DNA from: Chrysoperla carnea
Lineage: Eukaryota > Arthropoda > Insecta > Neuroptera > Chrysopidae
Assembly: GCF_905475395.1 (NCBI RefSeq)
Contig: NC_058337.1
Location: forward strand, 110,912,368-110,976,367
Reading direction: 5' to 3'
Length of the DNA stretch: 64,000 bases
This document shows, in pieces, positions 38,383 to 50,032 of this stretch (positions within the stretch are counted from its first letter, which is position 1; each line of letters begins with the position of its first letter). The notes below the pieces were generated by a model, which saw nothing but the letters and a program-made list of their open reading frames with translations, searched no databases and was not told the DNA's origin. The translations under genes and the position numbers were made by a program.

Positions 38383-39063
38383 TTATATTCTTGTAAAAAA
38401 TATTTTTGCTTCGAAATCAATTTTATTTGTTGTTAGAGTCTGAAATTGAAAATAATTTTTGTGTTTTGAGGTTCGAATGCTTAATAGACGAATAATAATT
38501 TTTTTTACTTACAATCGTTAATAAGTTTTCATCAGCACTGTAGGATCGAATTAAAACATTTCCCTCGTGTTTAACACTTTTGCTGTGTACGATTAATGTG
38601 TTACCTTCCATTTTCGCTGTACTCTGAAAAAAATCACATAAATCTTTAAAATTTCATAAGACTTTTTTAATAATTATTTCAAAACACAATCAACAACAAT
38701 ATTTCACTTAAAAGAAAAAACCCTAAATGAAATACTCGAGTTCAATATTCGAATAATACTAACCTTTACAGGGTAGTTGTTAATAGTTTCGTCAACTTCG
38801 GAATCCAAAGTCAATGGTTGTCCACCATCAAGTGTAATTTTATTACCGTCAACGCTAATTTCTCTTGTTGTTCCAGCTTTTGGTACAAGTTTCTCAATTG
38901 CACTTTCGGGAAGATCTAAATTGGAACACATTATATATTAAGCAATTTTACAAATTTTTCAAAAATTTATAAAAAATATTCGGTACTTACGCCATGTCTT
39001 GTAAAATTCTACCAATTTTTCATGAGACTTATATTCGTATTTACCAGCAAGTGTGGATGCCAT
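38383..39063 (-). CDS. fatty-acid-binding protein family gene 1 (FABP-like, 130 aa)
   Basis: Four exons on the minus strand: 39063-38991, 38915-38764, 38623-38513 and 38439-38383. Introns of 75, 140 and 73 bp are all GT-AG (donors GTAAGT, GTTAGT, GTAAGT). The junctions are phase 1, 0 and 0, the classic FABP gene layout, and the 73 bp first exon matches the usual size. The protein starts MASTLAGKYEYKSHEKLVEF, where G-K-Y is the typical first beta strand. The helix lid carries LPESAIEKLVPKAG, and the barrel carries REISVDGNKITL, STAKMEGNTLIV and VLIRSYS. It ends with EAKIFFTRI and a TAA that overlaps an AATAAA (plus 38379-38384). FABPs are cytosolic ten-strand barrels that carry fatty acids or retinoids. 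The Arg in IRSYS fits the first ligand carboxylate Arg; the second, normally R-x-Y near the end, is K-I-F here. It is most similar to gene 3, roughly half identical by eye. The ligand is unknown. Confidence 0.9.
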
Positions 39064-39150
39064 TTTTGTATTCGTTTAAGGAATAAAAGTACTAAAACTG
39101 TGCTGTTAGTGTTTTGATTTTGTTGTAAATTTGTGTAGTTTATTTATATA
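39064..39150 (-). promoter_or_regulatory. probable core promoter and 5' leader of FABP gene 1
   Basis: On the minus strand TATAAATA lies at 39148-39141, 78 bp before the ATG. This places transcription start near 39118 and leaves a leader of about 55 nt ending AAAAATGG, a good insect start context. The start site is inferred. Confidence 0.6.
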
Positions 39151-42011
39151 CATTTAAAAAAATACTAGTGAGCAGCAGAGCTCTATTACTAAGGTTATAG
39201 TTTCCCCTCGTTAGGTTCTTCTTAATATATGACTCGTAGCAAAATTCACGATTACCTGGATTTGAACGATTTTTGATGCTATAAAAATTTTGTTTTACAT
39301 GTTTTGTGAGACTGTAAAAAAGGGAAAGGAGTAGGAAAGTGGACCACAAAAGGCACATCTTTGTCATTAGCTTATAGGTTAAAACTAACTTTCAACCACC
39401 TAACAGTGAATTTGGTAGGGGCTTGAGAGGCGTACAATAAAAGCAATACATACACATTTTGATCTCTCTAGCTCAAATTTGAGGTGCAGTAGAAGTTCGC
39501 AAAGGGTAAAAAAACGACAAAAAAAATTGTTATTTTGGATTCAAGAAAAGTAAAACGGGACTGAAAAGTTGACACCCTCTAGTCTTCATTGACACTAATC
39601 CTATATGCAGAATGTTATCCACCCAAAAAAAAATTTCAAAATTAATCCCTTCTGAAAAATCATCAATCATGCTTAGTAAAAAACAGTCTGCACCGAATTT
39701 TCTGCTTACAAGAAAAAAAAAAAAAAAAACAAATGCTTGGCCCAAAAATAACGAGAGAAGATATATAGATATATATTCTTGTCAAACATTCCTAAAACAT
39801 TTTTAAGAATTGTCTAAGGGCTACAAAACAGATTTATAACACGCACACTCTCTCCGATATCTTTCGATATCGTGCATAAGTCTATATTTATGTAGAAAAT
39901 ACGCTTAAAAAGTACTTCAAATCGACTACTACTCGTCATTATATGATTAGATAACGCATTAAAAATATAGATGAGACTCTTTACTTATATAAAAATTAAT
40001 TATATCTATGATATAATCCTTTTCTAATAATAGAACTAGAATCATATGTAAGCATCAGAGTAGTATTTCGTTCTTATCCACGGTAATAATGGCGGTTTAA
40101 CCTCCGTTTCACTGACCACGTCTATAACAGAAATAATTCTTCCAAAAATGATTTAAAGGATTGCAAGAATTATTTACTTTATACCCACACTTTCTCTAAA
40201 AATGTCGAATCCTTGACAATATTCTTGACATTGGACGGACTATACTACTGGAAGGAAGACTCTCTATCTGAAAATTATGAGAAGATTACCTATATTTAGG
40301 AGTATCAACCTCCCTAAATCCATAAGGGCTATCAATTACTTAATTAAAGTGGGCACAGAAAATATAAATATCTCTCTCCCTGCCCTGAAAAATTTAAGGC
40401 TATTCGAATTTTCAACCATTCTTAACAAGATTTTACACTGTATGAATATTTTTGAAGTGAAGATGAACTTTCGTGAAGGCTATTTGGAGCCGTATTATAT
40501 GTTCACCAATACATAGCAACAGGACAATATCAAACGAAATGAAGTTTCTTAAACTATAATACTTTATTTAAATAAGTCACTAAATTTTATGTCTCATGAA
40601 GAACAAACTGTTCCCAAGTTTGTTTGCGTTTTTTGTAATACTCAATTATTTTATTTATGCATATTGAAGAAATTTTGTAGCAAATATAAAACTCCAAAAT
40701 TAAAAATGTTTTAAAAGAGTTTTTAGTTTTAATATTTATGTTTGTTGTAATAAAAATAATTTTGATGAAATGCCAAATTTTCGTAAAGTAGTGTAGTATG
40801 TCCTTTTTGAAAAACTTTTTATATTTAGTGAGTTACTTGCATTAATATATTTTACATTATTTGCAGAAGATGATGTAACGTCTTTTTCAAAATAATGTAC
40901 ACGTCCTTAAGAAAAAAAAATACAACTAACGCATAAGTTTTTACTATAGTTTTTCGAAAATATATGTCCCTTAGATTCCTTATTGGTCTAAATATAACAT
41001 TCTAAAATATTTGATTAAGCCAATGATGTGTAGAAGACAGATACAGTTTTAATTAACAAAAAATTTTGCGAATACTAAAACCAAGTGTGTTTTTCATGGA
41101 CTTAATTTCAATTGGTTTTTACTTTGATTCCAATATTATAAAATTTCTCCCTCCCAAAACAAATAACAAGCACTTTCCTCAACACTATATGGTAGCCAAC
41201 GTCCCACTAACTTTTAAATATGGTCTGAAGAAGTAAATGGTTGCATTTATAATGTTAAAAAAAAGTTGATATCCTCATGACTTCTGCCATAGATGGAGGG
41301 GTCAGGTTAATTAAATGGGGCAATTCCGTTCATTATATCCACAAGTTGAACTAGCATTTTTTTAAACAATGTCGAAAAAATATATAAATAATATTTTCAT
41401 TTAAACATTTGTTTGCATAGCGATTGAACCATTGAAAATGCCATTGATGGAATTCTTAACAAAAATTAAACTTTTTTATGTAAATGTAACTAAAAAAATG
41501 GAATTATTTATAACATAGTTTATTGAATACTTGCTTCAAATTTTTCTATCTGTTTTTTTTTTATTAATACTATTGGTGCGATAAATTCAATACATATTTT
41601 TGTATATTGGCAATCGACTGACGTTCTGATATCATGCAAACAGCACAAAATCTTATATCCACAGTAGAATGCATATAGTGAGTGTGCCTGTTTAACTTTT
41701 GGATAAATAGTTATTGTAGTTAAACCCAAAATCGAAATTACTAATTTCATAATATTTGTACGTTCCTATATTTTGACACTTAAAACAGTGCTATTTAAAT
41801 GCACTTAAAAATTATGTCAATTACTGACCACTATTGATATCGGTTTTAACTAAAAAGAGGATAAATTTTTAAGATTTATATATCGAAAGACTACGATTTT
41901 GTCGACTTTCCTATATTTCAGGAACCAACTTTATGCATAAAGTCTGAGAATATTTAAGTATGATTAAGTTTCTGAAAAATGGAAAATAATTATTTACGAT
42001 ACTAGTGGAAT
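39151..42011. other. intergenic DNA downstream of divergent promoter
   Basis: No further FABP exon or other gene was found. The minus frame at 41520-41750 begins with a hydrophobic MKLVISILGLTTITI stretch and contains six Cys, so it could pass for a small secreted protein, but it has no promoter, splice or family support and was not called. Confidence 0.4.
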
Positions 42012-42103
42012 AACAGCATTATTAACGTACGAATGTGAAATTGGCACTACGAGTGCGTAGCACGAGTTGGACAATCACAGAAGTACGTTAATAATGCGTT
42101 ATC
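42012..42103. repeat. short inverted-repeat element with inner hairpin
   Basis: GCATTATTAACGTAC (42016-42030) and GTACGTTAATAATGC (42083-42097) are perfect 15 bp inverted repeats, and the match continues with one gap into ATAAC/GTTAT. Between them CACTACGAGTGCGTAGCACG forms a further near-palindrome. This is MITE-like, or a cruciform-forming sequence. Confidence 0.75.
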
Positions 42104-42844
42104 ATACGTGTATCGGACAAAACTTCATTTACGCCTCTAAAATATGAAAATGAACGATAAAAGGTGTCATAACTTTTTCAAAAAAATAGAAAATTAAAAA
42201 AATTACTGTAGTAACTTGTTACTAGTTTAAATGTTGACAGTAATTTGGAGTAAGTTAATGGATTAATTTCCGCACAAGTGAAGTAATGAATTCATTACCA
42301 CACTAAGGTATATTTTCCACGCATATAGAGTGAGAAAAGAACTTCTTATCTCACGGGCGTATATAAATAATTATTCTATGAATATCAACACAGTTCACTC
42401 ACAAATTTATCTTCAGTTTATACAGTTTGATCTGAAATAATTTTCCCTCCCTTCATTCCGAGGTACATGCGAGAACATGTGGTACAAGCAAGTCAGGCTG
42501 CTTTTTCTGGTAGCTGATTATTTTTCATTTTAAGGAAATACACAAAAATTTGAATTTATAATTTACTATACTTCTAAAATGAAGTATTTCGATTAATATT
42601 ATAAAAATTGAAAAGTATCGTAAACAGAGTCGCAGGAAAAAAAATTAACGCCAATTTGTAATATAATACGAAAGTGGTATAATCAGAAAGTTAATCATCT
42701 ATCCCGCAAAGGTTCACTTATAGAACGGTTTGCTCTTTTTTTTTTTTAATTTTTACATATAAAATTTTTTTCTGGATTTTAGCCAAGTTTTTAAAACTGC
42801 AAAATATATTATTATATTGTTTCTAATATCTATAATTTTTTATG
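42104..42844. other. intergenic AT-rich DNA
   Basis: No gene seen. The GTGAGATAAGAAG-like inverted text around 42330-42355 may belong to the preceding repeat. Confidence 0.4.
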
Positions 42845-42867
42845 ATTATTATTATTATTATTATTAT
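42845..42867 (+). repeat. (ATT)n microsatellite
   Basis: Seven to eight uninterrupted ATT units. Confidence 0.9.
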
Positions 42868-44013
42868 ATCATTTCCATAGATTTTCATTTTATTTTCTTT
42901 TGACCATGTTTTTATTATTATTTAGATATCAACAACTACTTCTGATCGTGTTAATAAGTTCAGATTTACAGACAGAACATTTGGCAAAATAAGTTGAAGT
43001 TTTGATCGTATAAACTGATAAGTGCTATTCGATACAATTTTAAAATAAAAGATAAGAAATAAATATATTTGCCATAAAATTGTAAAAAAAATATATTTTT
43101 TAGTGATGCCGCGGGGTATGTGCAAAGCCAGACAATAAGATGAAAAGAAATCAGATTTTCGACAGGTATTCGAGAGATTTCGATATGATAAATCAATCTA
43201 TGTCTGAGTAAAAGTGCTAATCAGAAGCCGATAACCTTTAGCCTTTCAACGTATAAATCAATCAGGTATTAATGAGTAATTATTATTTTTATTTGAATAT
43301 AAATAATATTTTAAATGATATAAAAAGAGACGCTACGAGATGATAGAAAACGCTGTTTGATAGCAAGAGACGAGAGAATATGAAACTTACGAGAATAGAA
43401 AATTCGTCGAGGTAATACAAAAAACATGTGACTTTCGTCTCGCGACAATAATAATTATTTTATTCAAAAGAATATGCATATTTTGCAAGACCTATTTAGT
43501 TATGAAAATATAGGAATATGCCCTTTTTTCGCTGATTTTATGCTCCTATCGACAGCTTTTATAAAACTGAGAGCAATTTTGTTTTCAAGAAATTATTGTA
43601 GACGTACGTGGCAATTTTTAAAAAATAATAGTTTTAATTAATATACCTATTTTATATCGACTTTAAATTCTTATTCTACCGAAACACTAAATATATACGA
43701 TTGTCAACCGATTTAATAAATCTCTACTTATTCGAAAAAGTATTTGTTTATTAACTAGAACATAAATCAACAATTATTATACAAATTAAATGAGTCATGT
43801 GTGTTTTCATTTCAAATCTACGGAAAGATAATTTTAGTATAATAAATATTGCACTTTGAAAAGTAATAATAATATTGGTATCTTTACCAATATGGAAAAT
43901 TCAACAATTTAGAATTATAGAATGTATATTTTATAAGATCTATATTCGTTGCGGGCATAACCGAACGTAGTGCCTCTCGCGGAACTATTTATAAGTTAAA
44001 TATCCATTCATGA
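42868..44013. other. intergenic AT-rich DNA
   Basis: Two overlapping minus frames near 42922-43196 are AT-rich translations without motifs; nothing else was recognised. Confidence 0.45.
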
Positions 44014-44507
44014 TAAAGTGACGGAAAAAAGTTCGGCAACCCTAACATTACTCTCAAGTGGTTCAAGATTTTTATAACTATATTGTATTGCGGACTCGTA
44101 AATTGAGCAGTGGCTGATTTTATAAAGTTTTTCAAGAAGAATATTAGGTAGGTACCTTGATTCAGCAGTCCTTGAAAGCAGTCGGTTTTAGTAATTTCTT
44201 GTTACATTTGGCTAAAAAAAGCATACACGTTTACACACCATTGAATTCCCATCTTTTCTATGGCACACATATAGCACACATACATACGTGGTAGTTTATG
44301 CGATTTTCACATTTTTAACTTTAAAATCCCTCGGAGACCCCACCCCCCATTATAGCTACCTTTAGCAGGTTTTTATGAGCGGTTTTGTCGTTAAATGATT
44401 TATATAGATTTATTTAATAGTCTTACTGAACGGATAAAAATTCCATTCACTTATCATCATTTGTTTGAAAGTATTTTGAGGTGCCGAAACTTTTTCCCAT
44501 CACTGTA
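44014..44507. mobile_element. Tc1/mariner-like non-autonomous element (~490 bp)
   Basis: Left end TA-AAGTGACGGAAAAAAGTTCG then GCAACC (44016-44041). Right end GAGGTGCCGAAACTTTTTCC then CATCACTG-TA (44479-44505). Read inward, both give (A/C)AGTGA(C/T)GG(G)AAAAAGTT(T)CGGCA(A/C)C, and both abut TA. The inside has no open reading frame. It belongs to a family related to, but distinct from, the 14.2 kb MITE. Confidence 0.6.
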
Positions 44508-44884
44508 TTACTAACATAGGCAAATTTTAAATATGCTTTACCAGCTTGATACTCGCCCGCTTCACTGGGCTTAAAAGTAAAAACCACCGCTTTATAGCCT
44601 CCACCTCTCTTGATCTTACTTATCCCCCTTCCATAACACTCGAAGAGATTGTTTTACACAGCTAAAATATATGCATTATTCATTGAGTATATCAGAAAAG
44701 ATGGCCATGAATTGTTTGGCATTTTAATTTTAAATTTTTATAGACATCTTCAATTTATGGTTCAAAATGATGACCATAAATGAAGCAGAAAAATGTCAGA
44801 TTAAATTTAATGTTTTTTATTTTTTTTTTAAATATATCTTTATAAATTATAGCACATGTGTTATTATGATGTATGATCTACATT

Positions 44885-44985
44885 ATTGTTCAGCTTCATT
44901 CAAATTTATTCATTAGTTTTTGCGTGACAACGTAACAAACAAATAAACATCCTTACTTTCACATTAATAATATATAGGGTTTGAA
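44885..44985 (+). repeat. RTE/SINE-like 3' tail, second copy
   Basis: GTTTTTGCGTGACAACGTAA, CAAACAAATAAACATCCTTA, then CTTTCACATTAATAATATAT and AGGGTT correspond to the generic tail also seen at 2330-2518. It is 5' truncated. Confidence 0.5.
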
Positions 44986-45599
44986 TTGCTAAAGCAGAAT
45001 TTTAAATTGCAATTAAAACTGGCGAAAAAAATTACATAGTATTGTAAGTACTTTGAATTTGCTCACAATCATAGAATCATTAATGTGATAAAATAAGGAA
45101 TATGACATTTTTCTTAGGTATAAATAAATATTTCCGCAATTTGAATCTGTACAAAACCAATAGATACACCGATAGATATATTTTGTATATGTTAAATTCA
45201 TCTAGAACTTTCGTTGTAGCTTAAGTTGTTTTAAAATAATTGTTATTATTGTAACGTATGCAAGTTTTATGATTGTTATTATTTTGTACAAATACAATGC
45301 ATATAGGGGAAAGAAAAGATGATACTGTAGTTTTTAGTGTTTGCAAATTCATTAAAGATGTTTACAACGGATTGTTTCTTAAATAATTCGATATTATGTT
45401 AACACTTAGCGCATAATATCACATACCCTACTTAATCTCTGCTGGCAAAAACGTTCAGGCCAGAAAATGGTATGTTCCAATTCCCGACATAAAGTGTAAC
45501 TTTTACGTATTTTGTTCACTTGGTTCATAAATGAATTATTTATTCTACAGTTTAAAGAAAAAAACAGAGGGGTTGTATGTAGATAAGGCTATTTTAGAG
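44986..45599. other. intergenic AT-rich DNA
   Basis: No feature was recognised. Confidence 0.45.
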
Positions 45600-46110
45600 T
45601 GGCTGTTCTGGGGTGGAAAAAACATAGACCAGAGGGCCCATTCTGATAGCGAATTCCCGGTCATTAACCATGAATTAGCTGGACAGTGACAGAGAAGATG
45701 AGATATCGTCTCCTGCTCCTCCCTACTGGGACAGTTCCCCCCTTCACCTAAAATTGGCTGTTTTTAAGATACAATCTTTAAGGAGCAGCAAGCCGTTTGC
45801 GATCGGATCTCCCGGATACTTTTATTGATGCTTGACATAGATGTCCGCTAGCATTGTGCCATTCGACGGCTTCACAATTTCCTGGACTGTCTCTGTGTCG
45901 CGTAACCCATACTAGGCCTACATTCATTTGTTCCGCCAGCTCACTTAATGACGTACGGCAGTCCTGCGCTACCTTTGAGGCTAGATAGACTAATCTGAAA
46001 GATTTAAGAACTGTTTGGCTGTCGGTGAAGATAATAATCTCGGTGCACCTGAGAGCGTTTGGTCTTATGCATTCATATGCTTCGAAAATAGCCAGCGCTT
46101 CTGCTTAGTA
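45600..46110 (-). mobile_element. non-LTR retrotransposon relic with RNase H domain and Cys/His tail
   Basis: On the minus strand a stop-free run from 46104 to 45778 (108 codons) begins AEALAIFEAYECIRPN, then EIIIFTDSQTVLKSF, LSELAEQMNVGLVWVTRH and GNCEAVEWHNASG. This is the order of an RNase H domain (E, D and W-V-x-x-H), with the final acidic motif degraded from N-E-x-A-D. In another frame, 45760-45600 gives NCPSREEQETISHLLCHCPA, the Cys/His-rich tail that follows RNase H in R1/I/LOA-type elements. There is a stop directly before the domain and a frameshift before the tail. It is a dead fragment with no Met start. Confidence 0.75.
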
Positions 46111-46552
46111 CAGGCTTTAATGATCCGGTAGCCGAAATGATACGGAAATCTCAAGAAAGCTGTGAAAATCCATGATTTTTTTACCTATAGAAAGGCCAAA
46201 GGGAGCTGGAAAGTTGACGCTACCAAAAAGCACTTTCTGAACACTAACTCAATATACAAACGGATTTTCAATTTAAATGGTTTGTTAAAGTGACGTCTAC
46301 ATCAAACACTTTGCTCTCCGAAGTTTAAGAGAAGAAAAAAGGTAATTTTTCCACTCTTATTCATCCTGATTCCCATGTTTTCCATCGATATATAACCCAA
46401 TACAAAGTAATTAAAAGTATTAATCAAAACAAGATAATTGTAAACAATAACCATTCGCTGGCTCGCTTTCCTCTAATAAAATAAATATTTGCCTGCCCTA
46501 GATTGTTCAGTAAGTATAATAATACTTTTTAGTGGTGAAGGTGGTTGTTGGT
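46111..46552. other. intergenic, possibly flank of the retrotransposon relic
   Basis: No reading frame of note. The AGGTAATTTTTCCACTCTTA stretch was not placed. Confidence 0.4.
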
Positions 46553-46590
46553 GTTTGTTTGTTTGTTTGTTTGTTTGTTTGTTGTTGTTT
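46553..46590 (+). repeat. (GTTT)n microsatellite
   Basis: GTTT units run from 46553 to about 46580 and then degrade to GTTGTTGTTT. The overlapping 83-codon frame rich in Val/Cys/Phe is an artefact of this and the following poly-T text. Confidence 0.9.
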
Positions 46591-47313
46591 GAATGAGTTT
46601 GTTTGTTATATATTTATTTTCAGTTTGGTTTGTTTCTTTTTATTTTATTTTATTGTATTTTTTTGTTACATTATTATTATTATAGTTCATATTCTAAAAT
46701 TGTATTTTCTTTTTGTAAAAATCATAACCAAATACAAACAACAACCAAATACTTATATTTTATTGAATCTTTTATTGTTATAAATAAATATGATATAGTT
46801 TGTGGATAGTATAGAATATTCAAAATGCATTTGTACAGTCTGTATAGTTTAAAAACTTTACAAAGTTGTCAGAGTTCTAACAGCAAGACATAATCTAATG
46901 GAAGATAACATTTAAAAAAAAAAAACAAAAACAATATCTCCTTACAATAATATAGCCGGGAAAGCATCTTTTTCTTGATATGGAGGCTTAGAAAAGTATG
47001 AAATTGGGCAAAAAATGGTCCAAACATACAACTGGTGCCTGTAGAGATTTTTACTCGAAATATGATCACATAGGTATACCTTTATCTTTTCCGTTTTTTC
47101 TCATAATTTTTCACCATAAGCCATAAACAATGGTTTTTAGCTCATACTGTCAAAATTTCAACTTGTTGTGCCTAGAAATGGGCGTTTTTAAATGTTTAAA
47201 GAAGTTTTTTTTCATTACTTTAACGTTTTCTTCCATTTGAACGTGTCGAGCTGTTAAAATATTGTAACTTGAAAAATCTTCTTCAATTTCTCTTAAGTTT
47301 GAAATAGTGAAAA
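46591..47313. other. intergenic AT-rich DNA
   Basis: Short frames around 46603-47069 are poly-T/poly-A translations; no gene was called. Confidence 0.45.
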
Positions 47314-47450
47314 GAAAGAGTGGCTATTCACTATTCACTATTTGCTAGTGAGAAATATACCACTATTTCAAATAGTAGTTATACTTTTCACTAGCAAATA
47401 GTGAAAAGTCACTAAATAATAGTGACTTTTTATACTTTTCACTAATTCGT
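47314..47450. repeat. nested CACTA/TAGTG hairpin cluster
   Basis: Perfect 18 bp inverted arms TTCACTATTTGCTAGTGA (47334-47351) and TCACTAGCAAATAGTGAA (47388-47405) enclose a smaller palindrome ACTATTTCAAATAGT (47362-47376). They are followed by another hairpin, GTCACTAAATAATAGTGAC (47408-47426). The whole stretch is built of CACTA or TAGTG units. Confidence 0.85.
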
Positions 47451-49566
47451 TTTTGGAGAGATCGTATTAATTATAAAACAGTATGTTTCTTGAAGGTATG
47501 TTTCTAAATTGGCATTCGAATGAATTAAAAATAAATTTAGAGACTATTCTTTATGATTGTTGCCGTGTATGATTATAAACTTGAACTTTTCTTACTTCTT
47601 ATTATTCCGTGTAAAGAAATCAAGTTTTTAGTCATAATTTTGACACTATTTTTAGTTACAAAAAGTTGTTTGTTTTGCCAATATTATTTGAGAATGAAAA
47701 ATGTATAGTTAAAAATGAAACCTCATTTTGTCACTAGTGATTAAAAAAACTGGTAACAAAATTTTATAGCTAAAGGCTAGCTAAGGGGAGTGTCAAAATT
47801 ATGATATTTCCAAACTGAATTACAAATAAACTTGTATATTATTAACACGATGCCTAAAAATGGTAGCTATGTTTACAGAGAGCCCATTTTACTAGAACAA
47901 ATGTTGCTCTTGACAACAAATAAATTATATCTATCATGTATCATTTGCAACATTTTAAGTTAAACATCCCTTATATTTGATATTTATCTATAGAATGGAA
48001 TATACTGATTATTTCATTCAATATTACTATATTACCAGATAATGTTTATGATAAAGTGAATTTAAATGACTGTTTTTATTACTTTTATACGGGAGTTTTA
48101 TTTTAAAATGATGTCATCTTATAATAATATCATATCAGACCATATCATACAATATGATATGAACTAGAGATCATGTTCGTTAAATATCGATAATTCGATA
48201 TAATATTAAAATCATAAAAATATCAAATGTCCTCTTTTTATCAAATTGATTATCATATTTATAATAATAAAGTGAAATTCTGCCTACCTCTTTGCTTTTT
48301 GCGTTTAACTTGAATTTTATTTGAAGTTATTTCAGTGTAGATATTTTTAAATAGCTTTAAAATTGGATTGCTTAAACTTCAGAATATACCGGCCGTGTCG
48401 CTAAATGAACAGTGCTTACGTTGATTATACTTGTTTTGAGCTAAATTAGAGGCTCTATACGACATTATTTGACGCAATAGTACCTACGCAATTTAATCGA
48501 AAACAACATCTCTCAGATCAAACCCAGCAACGCATTATATGCGTTTTGGTTAATATTTAAATTCAATTTCTCAATTTCTTCAAATAAACAATTTCTGGAT
48601 GAATTTTCAACATGCTGGAAAAGTTTGGCCTTAAAAACCCCAAAAATTGAACCTCAAAACCCCAAAAATTGAAGCTGAAAATCGAACCTTGTAGAAGTAA
48701 TATCTAAAATTGAAAACCTTTATTTTAATCCAACTTTCCTATTCGATTGGGATCTGACGAATTAAAAAATATAGAAGTATTCGGAAAAGAAGAAGAAATA
48801 AAATTAGAAGCGATTTCGCAATTCTAGTACCGTATCTTTCTACCAGAAAACCAAGATTCTACGATCAATAATCAGGATTTTATGCAGTTGATTGAACATT
48901 ATGGTTGGTTAGCTTTCTTCGCTCTGCTGGTGTGAATTCATCCTAAACATTTTACTTACTACACGATACAAAGGAATCAGAGAGTTAAGATGACATACGA
49001 AACTCGCTATATAGATAAAATTTATTTATTTGTATTGTTTCATGTTGTATGACATTGTTTATCAAAATTTAAAAGCAAATTCTTTGAATAATTATAAACG
49101 TGAACATAAATGAGAATCTTTTTTAAAAGAGAATATTAACTTTTTTACTTGTTTATTTCCATAGTAAATTTTATTATTCTTCGATAATGAAATTGTCCAT
49201 CGTTAAGTTAAAGTTATTTAAATTAAAATAAAATAACGTAATAAAATAGAAAAATACGCGTCAAATTCATTTCTTTTTTATTACATCTCGAAATACATAT
49301 TGTATGTTTGTTGGTAAAAATGAAAATCAAGAACTTTGTCAAGCCTAGACAACACATTTTGAATAATTACACTATTAACTGTGTAAAATTTTCTGAACAC
49401 TGTTTTATAAGAGAAGGTAACATCACGAAAAAACGGTTTCTAAGACAGGTAAGTTTTACATATTTCTTTTCATTTGGAAATTTGGTAAGGGTGGAGTAAG
49501 CCTAGTTTCTAAGAGCGGTTGCGCTTAGTACATTTACTAGTTCACATTACCTAAACAATCTGCGAA
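47451..49566. other. intergenic AT-rich DNA
   Basis: No supported gene. At 48633-48675 the phrase ACCCCAAAAATTGAA occurs twice in tandem. A partly palindromic ATATCATA cluster lies at 48128-48165. Confidence 0.45.
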
Positions 49567-50032
49567 AAGGACCCCACAATATTCGATAGAAAAATGGCTT
49601 TCTGTGAAACTTTTTCTAACCCATTCTAAAATGTTCTTTGGATGGTTCTTATCAAAAGCTCTCACGACCACAATACTTTTTAACTTGTAGTTTTCGAGCT
49701 ACAGAAGATCAAAGCTAAACATTCATTATAGTTATTTAGTCCGTAGCTGGAAAACTGCTCGTTTGTGGCCGTGAGAGCTTTTGATCAGAATGATTCGAAG
49801 AAGATTTTGGGTGCAGTTTGAAAGAGTTTCACAGAACGTCATTTTCCTAGTCATATAGGTACTATAAATTGAATGTATTTGTAGCTTTGATCGCCCGTAG
49901 CTCGAAAATTACTTGTAAGAAAGTTTTGTGGCCAGAAAGTTTTTGATCAGAACGCTATCAAGAACATTTTAGGGTGGGTTAAAAAAAGTTCACAGGAAGC
50001 CATTATCCTATCTTATATTGCGGGGTTCTTTC
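49567..50032. repeat. composite repeat C, long copy with inverted ends
   Basis: The left arm (49567-49733) and right arm (49861-50032) are inverted copies of one unit of about 165 bp, similar at about four positions in five by eye. Between them lies a further partial unit in the same orientation as the right arm (about 49738-49860). The termini read GGACCCCACAATATTCGATA and, inverted, GAACCCCGCAATATAAGATA. It resembles a foldback element, with no coding capacity. Confidence 0.7.

Noticed and set aside
41520-41750. Minus-strand frame with hydrophobic start and six cysteines, resembling a small secreted peptide
   Set aside because: No cysteine spacing of a known family, no TATA box or leader recognised, and flanked by plain AT-rich DNA.
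46532-46783. Val/Cys/Phe-rich frame resembling a membrane protein
   Set aside because: Generated by a (GTTT)n microsatellite followed by T-rich DNA.
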